A DNA stretch of 64,000 nucleotides from NCBI GenBank assembly GCA_023412915.1, contig JAEZRE010000006.1, positions 62,001 through 126,000 of the forward strand. The letters run 5' to 3'. The position numbers and the translations under genes were made by a program. Positions 23,746 to 32,120 of this stretch are shown here, piece by piece. The first letter of the stretch is position 1, and every line of letters begins with the position of its first letter. Under the pieces are notes generated by a model that saw only the letters and a list, made by a program, of their open reading frames with translations, was not told where the DNA came from and searched no databases. The stretch comes from Bacillota bacterium (GTDB lineage Bacteria; Bacillota; Clostridia; Acetivibrionales; DTU013).

Positions 23746-24063
23746 ATGAAAAAGAAAATACTGATCCTCGGCATTGCTGTTTTAATGATGTTCGTTCTGC
23801 TTACGGGCTGTGTTCCCGGCGACGGAACGTACACGGCAGACAAGCCGGCCGGCTTCTTCTGGGGGATATGGCACGGTTGGATAGCACCCGTATCGCTGAT
23901 ACTTGGGCTGTTCAAGAAGGGCTACCGCGTATATGAAACGATGAATACCGGCTGGTGGTATGATTTCGGCTTCTACATAGCCATTATCAGCGGCTTCGGC
24001 GGAGTATCGCTGGCTCGGCACAAGAATCGCGGCAATGAATGCAATAAGAACCAAAATAAGTAG
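23746..24063 (+). CDS. Small lipoprotein with two further hydrophobic segments
   Basis: The protein has 105 residues. A signal peptide ends in the lipobox LLTGC (Cys ~22). Two hydrophobic segments follow: GIWHGWIAPVSLILGLF and WYDFGFYIAIISGFGG. The conserved-looking core KPAGFFWGIWHGWIAP and NTGWWYDFGFY is found in small uncharacterised proteins of many bacteria (from memory). AAGGAG lies 9 bases upstream of the ATG. The function is unknown. Confidence 0.75.
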   Translation: MKKKILILGIAVLMMFVLLTGCVPGDGTYTADKPAGFFWGIWHGWIAPVSLILGLFKKGYRVYETMNTGWWYDFGFYIAIISGFGGVSLARHKNRGNECNKNQNK

Positions 24064-24097
24064 CAGTCAGGGTGGTATCGGAATGGAGGTTGTAAGT

Positions 24098-24922
24098 ATG
24101 ATCCGTTTACTGAATAACGGCGATAAGCAGGTAGTTTTGAACTATATCGGCAGAAATGAAGTCGAAACCTCCTTCCTTTATGCAAATATAATGAGAGTCG
24201 GGCTCGAGAACGACGGTGAAACAAGGAGGTGTGCGGATTATTTCGGGTATTTCAACGCGGCTGGACTTCAAGGCATACTTCCTTTTTACAATCTTGGCAG
24301 CTGCATACCGCATTATGAATCCGGGCAAGCCGTACCTTTGTTTGCGCAGATAATGAAGGATAGGAAATTCGAATACCTCCTGGGCATGGCGAAGATAGTA
24401 AGGCCACTATATCAAATCATTAAGGATTTCAAGAGAATCAAGGTGTGCAACGAGAGCTGCTATTTTGTCAACAGGGGCTTAAAACCCTTCAAGGCTGAAG
24501 GTATAGAATTCAGAGAAGCATCTGAAGCTGCCCGTGACGAAAGCTTGTTGGATTTTCTGGTGCGTGTGAGAAATATCGGTTTCCACGAAAACACAAGCCG
24601 TGAAGATGAACTGAAAAAGCTCGGCAGCGATCCTGAGGAGGACGCGGTTATTGCGGTTGCGAACGGAATACCGGTTGCCTTTGCGAATATCCAGACCTAC
24701 ACGAGTTCGCTGAGTCAGATCGGTTCGGTATATACCGAGGAAGCGGAGCGCGGAAAGGGCTATTGCAAATCGGTCGTATCGGAAGTGTGCAGGAGGATAG
24801 CCGCCAGGGGTAAAATGCCTGCGCTGTTTGCGCGTAAAAATAACGAGCCTGCCTTGAAAGCTTATACGGCCATAGGCTTTGAACCTTTTGACGATTACCT
24901 TTTCGTGGAACTTGAGCCTTGA
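24098..24922 (+). CDS. GNAT-family acetyltransferase
   Basis: The protein has 274 residues. The C-terminal half carries an FR47-like GNAT domain: IGSVYTEEAERGKGYCKSVV (acetyl-CoA loop) and ARKNNEPALKAYTAIGFEPF. The N-terminal ~130 residues are a diverged partner domain. GGAGG (24085-24089) lies 8 bases before the ATG at 24098; the earlier ATG at 24083 overlaps that site. The substrate is unknown. Confidence 0.82.
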   Translation: MIRLLNNGDKQVVLNYIGRNEVETSFLYANIMRVGLENDGETRRCADYFGYFNAAGLQGILPFYNLGSCIPHYESGQAVPLFAQIMKDRKFEYLLGMAKIVRPLYQIIKDFKRIKVCNESCYFVNRGLKPFKAEGIEFREASEAARDESLLDFLVRVRNIGFHENTSREDELKKLGSDPEEDAVIAVANGIPVAFANIQTYTSSLSQIGSVYTEEAERGKGYCKSVVSEVCRRIAARGKMPALFARKNNEPALKAYTAIGFEPFDDYLFVELEP

Positions 24923-25380
24923 CTTTACAGATGGAAATAGAATAATTTAGCAGGAATAATCCCGCTTAACCTGCGCAATATAATAGCGTAAGGAACGTAA
25001 CGGTTGAGCCAAGATCTATATATGCTCTGTTTCGGGGCGTATATGGGTCGGCCAAAGATTGTATATGGGTCTATGCGGCTTGTATGCAGTCGGAGGGAAG
25101 ATTCTGCCGGGTGGGGAAAGGTTTTATTATAGTCACCTTACTTTGATTGTAATAGGATCCCAACTTATCCGTCAGGGTCGAGCTAAGATCCTGCAGATTG
25201 CTGAAATGGTTATATACAGCCCCAACGGTTGTATATAGCTGTGTAAGTAGTCTGCATGGTCGAACAAACCATCAGTACAGGTTGTGAACTGCTTGGTATT
25301 GGTCGTGAGATCAATGCCGGGTAATAAGGGATCTGTATTGGTGCAAGTTAGATCGTTGCGTTCTTTATTTTTATAAATAA
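24923..25380. other. Long intergenic stretch without a recognised gene
   Basis: About 460 bases hold no convincing gene. It has two direct copies of GTATATGGGTC (~25038 and ~25060) and an inverted pair TATATACA/TGTATATA near 25211-25240. An open frame of 77 codons on the minus strand (25172-25405) has no family resemblance and no ribosome site. Confidence 0.4.
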
Positions 25381-25800
25381 TTAACGCGGTGCGCATTCGA
25401 TGCACATTCCCTCGTCCTCATTGAAATCTATATCGCAAACCCACCTGTGGCAGCTTTGGCAGCGGTTGAAATATTGCTGTGCTTCGTTTTGAGCTGTAAT
25501 AAAAGCTTCCTCGTGTTCCTTCTGCCATTCAGGGCTCATATTGTTCAGCCTGCCGGACAAAGTATCGCTTCCGTTACCGGAACTGCATAAAGTCACGCCG
25601 GCAGAGCCTCCGAAGAGGTGGCTGAGCGCTTTTGCTCCGCCTGACAGATTTTTGAGCAATGTACCCCTCTTATTGGTTTCCGATTCCAAAAATGTGGATT
25701 TGAAACCATCATTACAAAGATCGCAATGAAAGGTAAATTGAAAACCTGTTTCCGTGCTGTTATCTTCATATCTGCGCGTGAACGAATTCAACAAGACCAT
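25381..25800 (-). CDS. Zinc-ribbon protein
   Basis: The protein has 139 residues. Two CxxC pairs lie at each end: FHCDLCNDG near residue 26 and RCQSCHRWVCDIDF near 115, plus a final CIEC. The core MSPEWQKEHEEAFITAQNEA and the N-terminal NSFTRRYEDNSTETGFQF are shared with an uncharacterised clostridial family. The Shine-Dalgarno GGAGGG abuts the ATG at 25800, so the TTG two codons later (25794) may be the true start. Confidence 0.75.
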   Translation of the reverse strand: MVLLNSFTRRYEDNSTETGFQFTFHCDLCNDGFKSTFLESETNKRGTLLKNLSGGAKALSHLFGGSAGVTLCSSGNGSDTLSGRLNNMSPEWQKEHEEAFITAQNEAQQYFNRCQSCHRWVCDIDFNEDEGMCIECAPR

Positions 25801-25907
25801 CTCCCTCCGGTTTCCTTTAATCTTATTTTAGAAGATTCAGGAGATGGTTGTAATCATCTTGAAGGTATGAAGAATAGCAAATCAGGGGTGATTCCGGGGT
25901 GATTGTT

Positions 25908-26477
25908 TTAAAGTCCAAGAAAACCGTAAACGATTACGCCTGCCACACCTGCAATCAGCATTACGATTATGGGGTTCAGCTTGAATTTCCTCAGCAGGAA
26001 TAAGCTGGCAAGAAATAGCGCACCGGCTATCCAGTTGAGATCGGAGGGCTTAATGGGGAACTCCTCTTTGTTGAATAATACCGTTACCAGTATAGACACG
26101 CCCGCAGAGGCGATCAAAGCAACAACAGCCGGACGCAGGCCCTTGATTATACCCTGTACCATACTGAGGCCTTTGTATTTATAGTAAAGTGTTGCAAGGA
26201 TCAATACTATTATGCAGGAAGGAGTGACACACCCGACGGTAGCCATAATCGCGCCTGCCAATCCGGCGGTTTTGGTGCCGACGAAGGTGGAGGCGTTGAT
26301 GGCGATTGGCCCCGGGGTCATCTGTGATATGGTCAGTATATCCATGAATTCTGTGGGAGTCAGCCAATTATGTACCCCCAGGACCTGGTGCTGTATAAGC
26401 GGAAGTGCGGCATACCCTCCTCCGAAGCTAAACAAGCCGACAAGAAAGAAGCTCCAGAACAGTTGAATAAGAATCAT
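25908..26477 (-). CDS. Chromate transporter ChrA-type, half-size subunit
   Basis: The protein has 189 residues and is one half of a CHR-family transporter. It shows FSFGGGYAALPLIQ, SQMTPGPIAINASTFVG and about six hydrophobic segments. Short CHR proteins usually work as heterodimers encoded by adjacent genes, as here. The gene overlaps its partner by four bases. The natural substrate may be chromate, sulfate or something else. Confidence 0.88.
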   Translation of the reverse strand: MILIQLFWSFFLVGLFSFGGGYAALPLIQHQVLGVHNWLTPTEFMDILTISQMTPGPIAINASTFVGTKTAGLAGAIMATVGCVTPSCIIVLILATLYYKYKGLSMVQGIIKGLRPAVVALIASAGVSILVTVLFNKEEFPIKPSDLNWIAGALFLASLFLLRKFKLNPIIVMLIAGVAGVIVYGFLGL

Positions 26478-27058
26478 TTACCCTGTGCCTCCTTACCTTT
26501 GGCTTTATGGTTCTCACGATATGTCGTAAAGGCCCCCAGCGCCCCACAGATCAGGAGTATGTAAATAATATTGACTTTAAGAAATGCTGCTGCTATGAAA
26601 GCCAGTACCATGACAACAATTGGAAGTACGACTTTGTTTTTTATTACCTTTGCCGCCATATCGATAACGACATCGGCAATCACGGCTGCTACGCCTGCCG
26701 ACATTCCCTTCATCAACGTTTTGACGATCAGGTTGTCACGGAAGGCGATATAAAAATACGATATGACGGTTATAATTATCAACGGAGGAAGTATGGTTCC
26801 GAGGATTGTAAGAAAGGCTCCCGGAATGCCGGCCATCCTGTACCCGACCAGGATCGAAGTATTTATCGCGATCGGTCCTGGCGCCGACTGTCCTATTGCA
26901 ACAAGATCGAGCATTTCATCTTCATCTATCCATTCGAGCTCCTTTACGAAGCGCTTTTGCATCAGCGGCACGATCACATATCCTCCGCCGAATGTAAAAG
27001 CGCTCAAGGTAAAGGTAGATAAAAACAACTTCCAATAAAAGAACTTATCCTTCTTCAA
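26474..27058 (-). CDS. Chromate transporter ChrA-type, second half-size subunit
   Basis: The protein has 194 residues. The motifs are FTFGGGYVIVPLMQKRFV and GQSAPGPIAINTSILVGYR, with a membrane-rich remainder. The start is TTG at 27058, with GGAG about 8 bases upstream on the minus strand. It is the first gene of a two-gene unit with its partner. Confidence 0.88.
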   Translation of the reverse strand: MKKDKFFYWKLFLSTFTLSAFTFGGGYVIVPLMQKRFVKELEWIDEDEMLDLVAIGQSAPGPIAINTSILVGYRMAGIPGAFLTILGTILPPLIIITVISYFYIAFRDNLIVKTLMKGMSAGVAAVIADVVIDMAAKVIKNKVVLPIVVMVLAFIAAAFLKVNIIYILLICGALGAFTTYRENHKAKGKEAQGK

Positions 27059-27122
27059 CAGACTATCTCCGCTTCCCAGGTAAAATGATATTTTTCAGTA
27101 TACACTTGGACAACGGTTATAG

Positions 27123-27311
27123 TCAACCTACCGAAATTACCGAAACGGGGCAGTTTTCCTCGCATTCCTTTGCAGAATCCTCGACTTCTTTTGGAACTTC
27201 GTCAACAATAACCTCCGCAAGCCCGTCATCCGCCATCCTGAATACTTCGGGACACGTGTTTGCACAAAGCTCGCATGCTATGCAGCCATCTCTGTCGATC
27301 TTCGCCTTCAT
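27123..27311 (-). CDS. 4Fe-4S ferredoxin
   Basis: The protein has 62 residues. The cluster motif is CIACELCANTCPEVF near residue 10, and the distal Cys-Pro is CEENCPVSVI near the C-terminus. This is the layout of small single-cluster ferredoxins, which carry electrons in the cytoplasm of anaerobes. AAGGAG lies 9 bases before the ATG at 27311; the ATG three codons earlier abuts the ribosome site. Confidence 0.9.
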   Translation of the reverse strand: MKAKIDRDGCIACELCANTCPEVFRMADDGLAEVIVDEVPKEVEDSAKECEENCPVSVISVG

Positions 27312-27448
27312 TATTCCCATCTCCTTTGTTATCTGTATTTTTGTATTATTACCCGCATAAAGTAATTTAAATCAGACAGTACTAGCCGAATTGCAGCAGG
27401 TTGAAATTTTTGGAATATAAGTCTACAATGAGAATGGGTGGCTTTATT

Positions 27449-28444
27449 ATGAAAAAACTTGTATTAAAACTGCTTGTTTTGTTTATCGTATGTGCGGTTA
27501 CCATATATACAGCTGAAGAAGGCCTTATTAACGGAAGTCGAAAGAATGCGGCCGATGCCGGGAAGTATGAGCTTACAGCCGATAGTACCATTTCCGGCGG
27601 AGCTCCGGCCGATGATACCGTTAAAGACAATGCATCTTTTGGCCTGTTAGCCGGCTCAGACCATAACGCCGCTCAGGAAGCCGTAAATCTTGTATTCCCT
27701 GGGGGAAAAACGGTGCAGGAACGGATATCGACGCCAAAGGGCTGCGAAAGGATAGACCTGCAGAAGGGTTCGTTCGGAGAATATCTAAGAAATCTGCCAC
27801 TCAAGCCTGATGGTTCAAAGGTTGCGTATTACAACGGCGAAATAAAACCCAACGACGTCTATTCTGCGGTCATCGACCTGGACGTCGGCAAAAGAGATCT
27901 GCAGCAGTGCGCTGACTCCGTTATTCGGTTACGGGCGGAATATCTGTATGGAAAAGGCTTGTATGACCGGATCTCTTTCAACTTTACCAATGGCTTCAGA
28001 GCTGATTATTCCAACTGGATAGAGGGCAGCAGGATAAAAGTCAGCGGAAACAAGGCCGTCTGGGAGAGCGGCCGCGGGAAGGCCGGCACAGACTATGACA
28101 ACTTCAGAAATTACCTGGACATGGTTTTCGCATATGCTGGAACGCTTTCGCTCTCGAAGGAAATGAAGAACATACCGATCGATGAGCTGCAACCCGGGGA
28201 TGTTTTTATGAAAGGCGCTTCGCCGGGACACTGTGTAATAGTGCTCGACATGGCCGTCAATAAGGATACGGGCAGGAAGTACTATATCGCCGCACAGGGC
28301 TTTATGCCTGCGCAGGATATGCAAATACTGAAAAATCCGGCCAATGAGGATGGCGATCCCTGGTATGCCGTCAGTTCCGACGAAGAAATCGTAACGCCTG
28401 AATGGACGTTTACAAAGGACCAGCTTTACAGATTCAATGATTGA
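27449..28444 (+). CDS. DUF4846 family secreted protein
   Basis: The protein has 331 residues. A signal sequence or anchor (LVLKLLVLFIVCAVTIY) is followed by a DUF4846 domain: RISTPKGCERIDLQKGSFGE, LRNLPLKPDG, AVIDLDVGKRDLQQCADSVI, and GDVFMKGASPGHCVIVLDMA. The family has no defined function; the GHCVIV stretch with Cys-His resembles NlpC/amidase-like folds only loosely. The downstream DUF2007 gene follows after 16 bases. Confidence 0.8.
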   Translation: MKKLVLKLLVLFIVCAVTIYTAEEGLINGSRKNAADAGKYELTADSTISGGAPADDTVKDNASFGLLAGSDHNAAQEAVNLVFPGGKTVQERISTPKGCERIDLQKGSFGEYLRNLPLKPDGSKVAYYNGEIKPNDVYSAVIDLDVGKRDLQQCADSVIRLRAEYLYGKGLYDRISFNFTNGFRADYSNWIEGSRIKVSGNKAVWESGRGKAGTDYDNFRNYLDMVFAYAGTLSLSKEMKNIPIDELQPGDVFMKGASPGHCVIVLDMAVNKDTGRKYYIAAQGFMPAQDMQILKNPANEDGDPWYAVSSDEEIVTPEWTFTKDQLYRFND

Positions 28445-28460
28445 AAAGGGAGTGTGTGCT

Positions 28461-29186
28461 ATGCCTGAAAATGATGTCGAGGCCTTTTTGCTATCGGTCA
28501 GCAGCAGTATGGAAGCCGATATGATCGAGTCGCTGCTCAAGGCGAACGATATCCCGGTATTGAAGAAATACAGGGAGAGCGGCGGGTATATGATGATAAT
28601 GATGGGCAGTACCATTTATGGAGTGGACCTTTATGTGCCCAGCGACATGCTGGATAAAGCCAGGGAAATAGTAGACGGCAGCAGGGAAGCCTCCCAAGAT
28701 GCGGCTTTCCCGGACAACGTAAAACCCGAGGGGACGATCGGCGAGACTCCGGAAGAGGAAGACGGGGAGAACGGGGATACGTCGGAAGATGCCGGAGCGG
28801 AGGGAGAAGCCGGAACTGAAGAGGAAGATGGAGCAGAAGAAGGTGCGGCTGGAGATGCGGCAGAGGATACGGTGAATAAGTCGGAGGATGCAGCAGAGGA
28901 TATGGCAGTGAATAAGTCGGAGGGTGTGGCAGAGGATATGGCAGTGGCTTCCGCCGGGAATGGCGCAGCGCCCGAAACCAGGGACATCAATGCCCAAGAC
29001 AGCTATGAAGGGGATACCGATGCCAGGGACGCCGATTTGCACGAAGAACAGTACCGTCTTGTAGAAAAGCATTCACACCGTAATAGGCGCGGGCGCGCGT
29101 GGATGTCGCTGCTGTTTTTCACTATTTTGATTTTGATCCTTACCATGTTAGTCAAATATCTATATGGTTTGTTTGCGGTAAGATAG
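28461..29186 (+). CDS. DUF2007-domain protein with acidic linker and C-terminal membrane helix
   Basis: The protein has 241 residues. An N-terminal DUF2007 domain (~5-75: VSSSMEADMIESLLKANDIP, GVDLYVPSDMLDKARE) is followed by a very acidic Glu/Asp/Ala/Gly linker of ~100 residues with repeats (AAEDTVNKSED, AAEDMAVNKSEG, VAEDMAV). One membrane segment near the end (SLLFFTILILILTMLVKYLY) completes it. AAGGGAG lies 8 bases before the ATG. The 3' end overlaps the convergent AraC gene by 35 bases. Confidence 0.75.
   Translation: MPENDVEAFLLSVSSSMEADMIESLLKANDIPVLKKYRESGGYMMIMMGSTIYGVDLYVPSDMLDKAREIVDGSREASQDAAFPDNVKPEGTIGETPEEEDGENGDTSEDAGAEGEAGTEEEDGAEEGAAGDAAEDTVNKSEDAAEDMAVNKSEGVAEDMAVASAGNGAAPETRDINAQDSYEGDTDARDADLHEEQYRLVEKHSHRNRRGRAWMSLLFFTILILILTMLVKYLYGLFAVR
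28858..28950 (+). repeat. Imperfect ~33-36-base repeats coding the acidic linker
   Basis: Units begin GCGGCAGAGGATA, GCAGCAGAGGATA and GTGGCAGAGGATA, the first two followed by GTGAATAAGTCGGAGG. They encode the repeated AxEDxAVNKSE blocks in the DUF2007 protein. Confidence 0.7.
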
Positions 29187-30039
29187 CAGGGTCGGTCCTT
29201 TTCCTGGGCGAACACCCGAATTGCTTTTTATAGGCTCTTGCAAAATTTGAATAATCATTAAAACCGCTCGACTCGCACGCAAGGGCAGCGGGAGTCCCGA
29301 CTCTTATCAGGCTGTCGGCTTTCAGGAGTCGCTTCTGCAGCACAAAGCCGTGAACGGTAAAGCCGGTTTGTTGTTTGAATTTGTGCATCAGATAGTACCT
29401 GTTCAGAAAGAACCTGCCAGCAAGGGTATCTACGGATAAGTCTGAGCTGATATTTGAATTTATGTAATTGAGTATCTTTTGTATGCCGGCGTCGGTCACG
29501 ATGTCGACTATTTCTTTTGTACCGCTTTTTCCGAGCAATTCTCTTGTCAACATGACAAGGAACTGGAGTAGGATCGCGTTTTTCAGCACATCCGAGCCGA
29601 AGCCGCCCGATTTGCAGGCTTCTTCCAACCTGGCGAGCAAGGTTTGAACATACTTGATTTCATTTGTCTCAAGCCGCAAAAGGTTTACATTTCTTTCGGC
29701 CGTCAGGCGGAAGCAGGTCAGCATATCGCTTTCCTGGCTGTGATTCTCAAGGAAGCCGGGCTTGACCCATATTGCTATTCTGTCGTATGGTACTGTCGGG
29801 TCGATCATCGGCTTGTGTATCTCGTTGCTGCCCACGAACAGTATGTCCCAGGGCTTTAGCCTGTATGCCTTGCCTTCTATCAGGTAAGTAACGTTTCCGG
29901 AAATGAATACGATGATTTTGCTGAAATCATGATAATGATATTCAAACTGCAGGTTTTTCATATCTTTGACGTGAAAATACTCAAAATCGCTGTTGAGGTA
30001 CCCTCGTTTCTGCTCGTTCGAATTCAGTTCCTGCTCCAA
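29152..30039 (-). CDS. AraC-family transcriptional regulator
   Basis: The protein has 295 residues. An N-terminal cupin-like sensor domain (FEYHYHDFSKIIVFISGNVT, then YRLKPWDILFVGSNEIHKP) is joined to a C-terminal double helix-turn-helix with SVDTLAGRFFLNRYYLMHKF and GFNDYSNFARAYKKQFGCSP. The start is TTG at 30039, following GGGGG. It is divergent from an EamA transporter gene 160 bases away, which it may regulate. Confidence 0.88.
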   Translation of the reverse strand: MEQELNSNEQKRGYLNSDFEYFHVKDMKNLQFEYHYHDFSKIIVFISGNVTYLIEGKAYRLKPWDILFVGSNEIHKPMIDPTVPYDRIAIWVKPGFLENHSQESDMLTCFRLTAERNVNLLRLETNEIKYVQTLLARLEEACKSGGFGSDVLKNAILLQFLVMLTRELLGKSGTKEIVDIVTDAGIQKILNYINSNISSDLSVDTLAGRFFLNRYYLMHKFKQQTGFTVHGFVLQKRLLKADSLIRVGTPAALACESSGFNDYSNFARAYKKQFGCSPRKRTDPAILPQTNHIDI

Positions 30040-30199
30040 AGCAAAGCCCCCGTTTCAAAATCCGCATGATTATTCATATGCCCGCAGGTCATGCCCTGAT
30101 GCCTCTTTATGACAACCGCACCTTTTGCATTCTTTCAAGCAACTTTTGCCATGAATATTGCAAAAAGTCAGAATAGTATACATTAGGGGATGAGAATGT

Positions 30200-31171
30200 A
30201 TGAACATTATCAAGGAAAACAACGCATCGGTATTTATGCTTCTTAACGCCGTTTTATGGGGCTCCTCATACATATGGTCCAAGCTTCTTCTTGGAAGCCT
30301 GCCATACTTCACCATACTTTTTGCATATTTCTTCGGAGGCTTGATACTGCTGACCGCCATCTTTTTCAGAAGGATACGGCGAATAAATATAAGGACGGTC
30401 GTCGCAGGTTTCGGGATTGGCCTGCTGTCAGTCCTCAGCAACATCTCCTGCATGCTCGCGCTGGGCGGCACCAGCAGCTCCAATACCGCATTCATTGTGC
30501 AGCTGTCCGTTGTGCTAACTCCGCTCATAATGGCTGCCGCCGAAAGGAAGCTGCCCGGCAAGCGGGAGATCATAAGCGCCCTGACCGCGGTATCCGGCGT
30601 ATTGCTGCTCACCTGCCGTTTCAACGGCCTCAGCTTCAATATCGGAGACCTTTTCGCCCTGGGCAACGCGATATTCTTCTCACTGTATCTGGCGTCGCTT
30701 AAGCTGTTCACCGGGAAGACCGATCCTGCCCAGTTCACCTTCATGCAGCATGTTACCGGTACTCTGGCATTTTTCGGGTTGGCTGTTTTTTACGACGGAA
30801 AGCTGCCTGGTTTTAAGGGCCTGGGGCTTGTACCGTCGGCTGTTTTGACACTCGGCATACTGATTTCCGTTACGACGATACTGGTTCAGTCAAGTGCAAT
30901 AAAGTTTGTGAGGCCTGAAAAGGCGACGGTGATCTATACAATGGAGCCGGTGGCGGCCGCGATCCTCGCATATGCTCTGCTGGGCGAGAGTCTGGACGGC
31001 GCCGGGGCAGTGGCAGGCTGTTTGCTGATACTGGCTGCCATTCTGTTTTCGACTTATAAAAAGCATAGTACACAACTGCTTAAAAACAAGGTAGAATATA
31101 AGTACTGGCAAATTACTGCCGACGCAACCAAGAAGGATGCTATGGAACAGGCGAATGGCAGCTTTCGATGA
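30200..31171 (+). CDS. EamA/DMT-superfamily transporter
   Basis: The protein has 323 residues with ten predicted membrane segments in two EamA repeats. The repeats begin NAVLWGSSYIWSKLLLG and LGNAIFFSLYLASLKLF, and the family end is KATVIYTMEPVAAAILAYAL. DMT members export amino acids, nucleosides or drugs; this one's substrate is unknown. The C-terminal tail of ~35 residues is polar. Expression may depend on the divergent AraC protein. Confidence 0.85.
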   Translation: MNIIKENNASVFMLLNAVLWGSSYIWSKLLLGSLPYFTILFAYFFGGLILLTAIFFRRIRRINIRTVVAGFGIGLLSVLSNISCMLALGGTSSSNTAFIVQLSVVLTPLIMAAAERKLPGKREIISALTAVSGVLLLTCRFNGLSFNIGDLFALGNAIFFSLYLASLKLFTGKTDPAQFTFMQHVTGTLAFFGLAVFYDGKLPGFKGLGLVPSAVLTLGILISVTTILVQSSAIKFVRPEKATVIYTMEPVAAAILAYALLGESLDGAGAVAGCLLILAAILFSTYKKHSTQLLKNKVEYKYWQITADATKKDAMEQANGSFR

Positions 31172-31269
31172 ATCCTCCGGCTGAATCAAAAAACCGTCGA
31201 TATTTAGCCGACAGAATCGGAACTGATTATTCGGTTGTTACTAAAAGAAAAATGATATGAGGTACGAAA

Positions 31270-32025
31270 ATGACTAAATTGGTATCGTGGAATGTCAACG
31301 GATTGAGAGCCTGCATAGGCAAGGGCTTTATGGACTTTTTCAAATACATGGACGCCGATATTTTCTGTCTTCAGGAGACAAAGCTTTCCGACCCGCAGTA
31401 TGAACTCGAACTGGAAGGCTATTTTCAATTTTGGAACCATGCTAAGAAAAAAGGTTACTCCGGAACCGCCGTTTTCACAAAAAAGGAACCTCTTGCCGTC
31501 GCATACGGGATAGGTATCGAAGAACACGATAACGAAGGCAGGGTTATAACGCTCGAATTCGAGGATTACTACCTCGTGACAGTATATACGCCGAATTCAC
31601 AAAGGGAGCTGGTGCGTCTGCCCTACAGGATGGAGTGGGAGGACGCCTTCCGCAGCTACCTGAAAAAGCTCGACTGCGTGAAACCGGTCATAGTGTGCGG
31701 CGACATGAATGTCGCCCATAAGGAGATCGATATAAAGAACGCTTCATCTAACCACCACAGCGCGGGTTTTTCCGACGAAGAGCGCGCAAAGTTCACCGAG
31801 CTCCTGGAAGCCGGTTTCATCGACACCTTCCGCTATTTCAACCCCGACAGGGCAAATGCATATACCTGGTGGTCCTACATGTTCAACGCCCGCGAGAAGA
31901 ATGTCGGCTGGCGTATCGATTATTTCTGCGTCTCCGAACGGCTGAAGTCCTGCCTTGAGGGAGCGGACATTCGCGCAGAGGTGATGGGGTCGGACCACTG
32001 TCCCGTTGAGCTGACGTTGAAATGA
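31270..32025 (+). CDS. xth: Exodeoxyribonuclease III (AP endonuclease)
   Basis: The protein has 251 residues, typical for the family. The active-site residues are visible: Asn in SWNVNGLRA, Glu in FCLQETKL, Tyr-Thr-Pro-Asn in VTVYTPNS, Asp/Asn in CGDMNVAH, WRIDYFCVS, and the closing Asp-His in GSDHCPVEL. It cuts DNA at abasic sites in base-excision repair and has 3'-5' exonuclease activity. The gene has its own ATG just after GAGGTACGAAA. Confidence 0.95.
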   Translation: MTKLVSWNVNGLRACIGKGFMDFFKYMDADIFCLQETKLSDPQYELELEGYFQFWNHAKKKGYSGTAVFTKKEPLAVAYGIGIEEHDNEGRVITLEFEDYYLVTVYTPNSQRELVRLPYRMEWEDAFRSYLKKLDCVKPVIVCGDMNVAHKEIDIKNASSNHHSAGFSDEERAKFTELLEAGFIDTFRYFNPDRANAYTWWSYMFNAREKNVGWRIDYFCVSERLKSCLEGADIRAEVMGSDHCPVELTLK

Positions 32026-32120
32026 GGGCTTGCCGGAAGCTTGTATCACTGTGTCGTAGGACGTACGGCGCCTTACGCTAAAATTACCAATGTCTTTTGT
32101 GAAGCAGGGGGTTATTCAAA

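Noticed and set aside
25172..25405. 77-residue minus-strand reading frame
   Set aside because: It has no ribosome site, overlaps the 3' end of the zinc-ribbon gene and resembles no known family.
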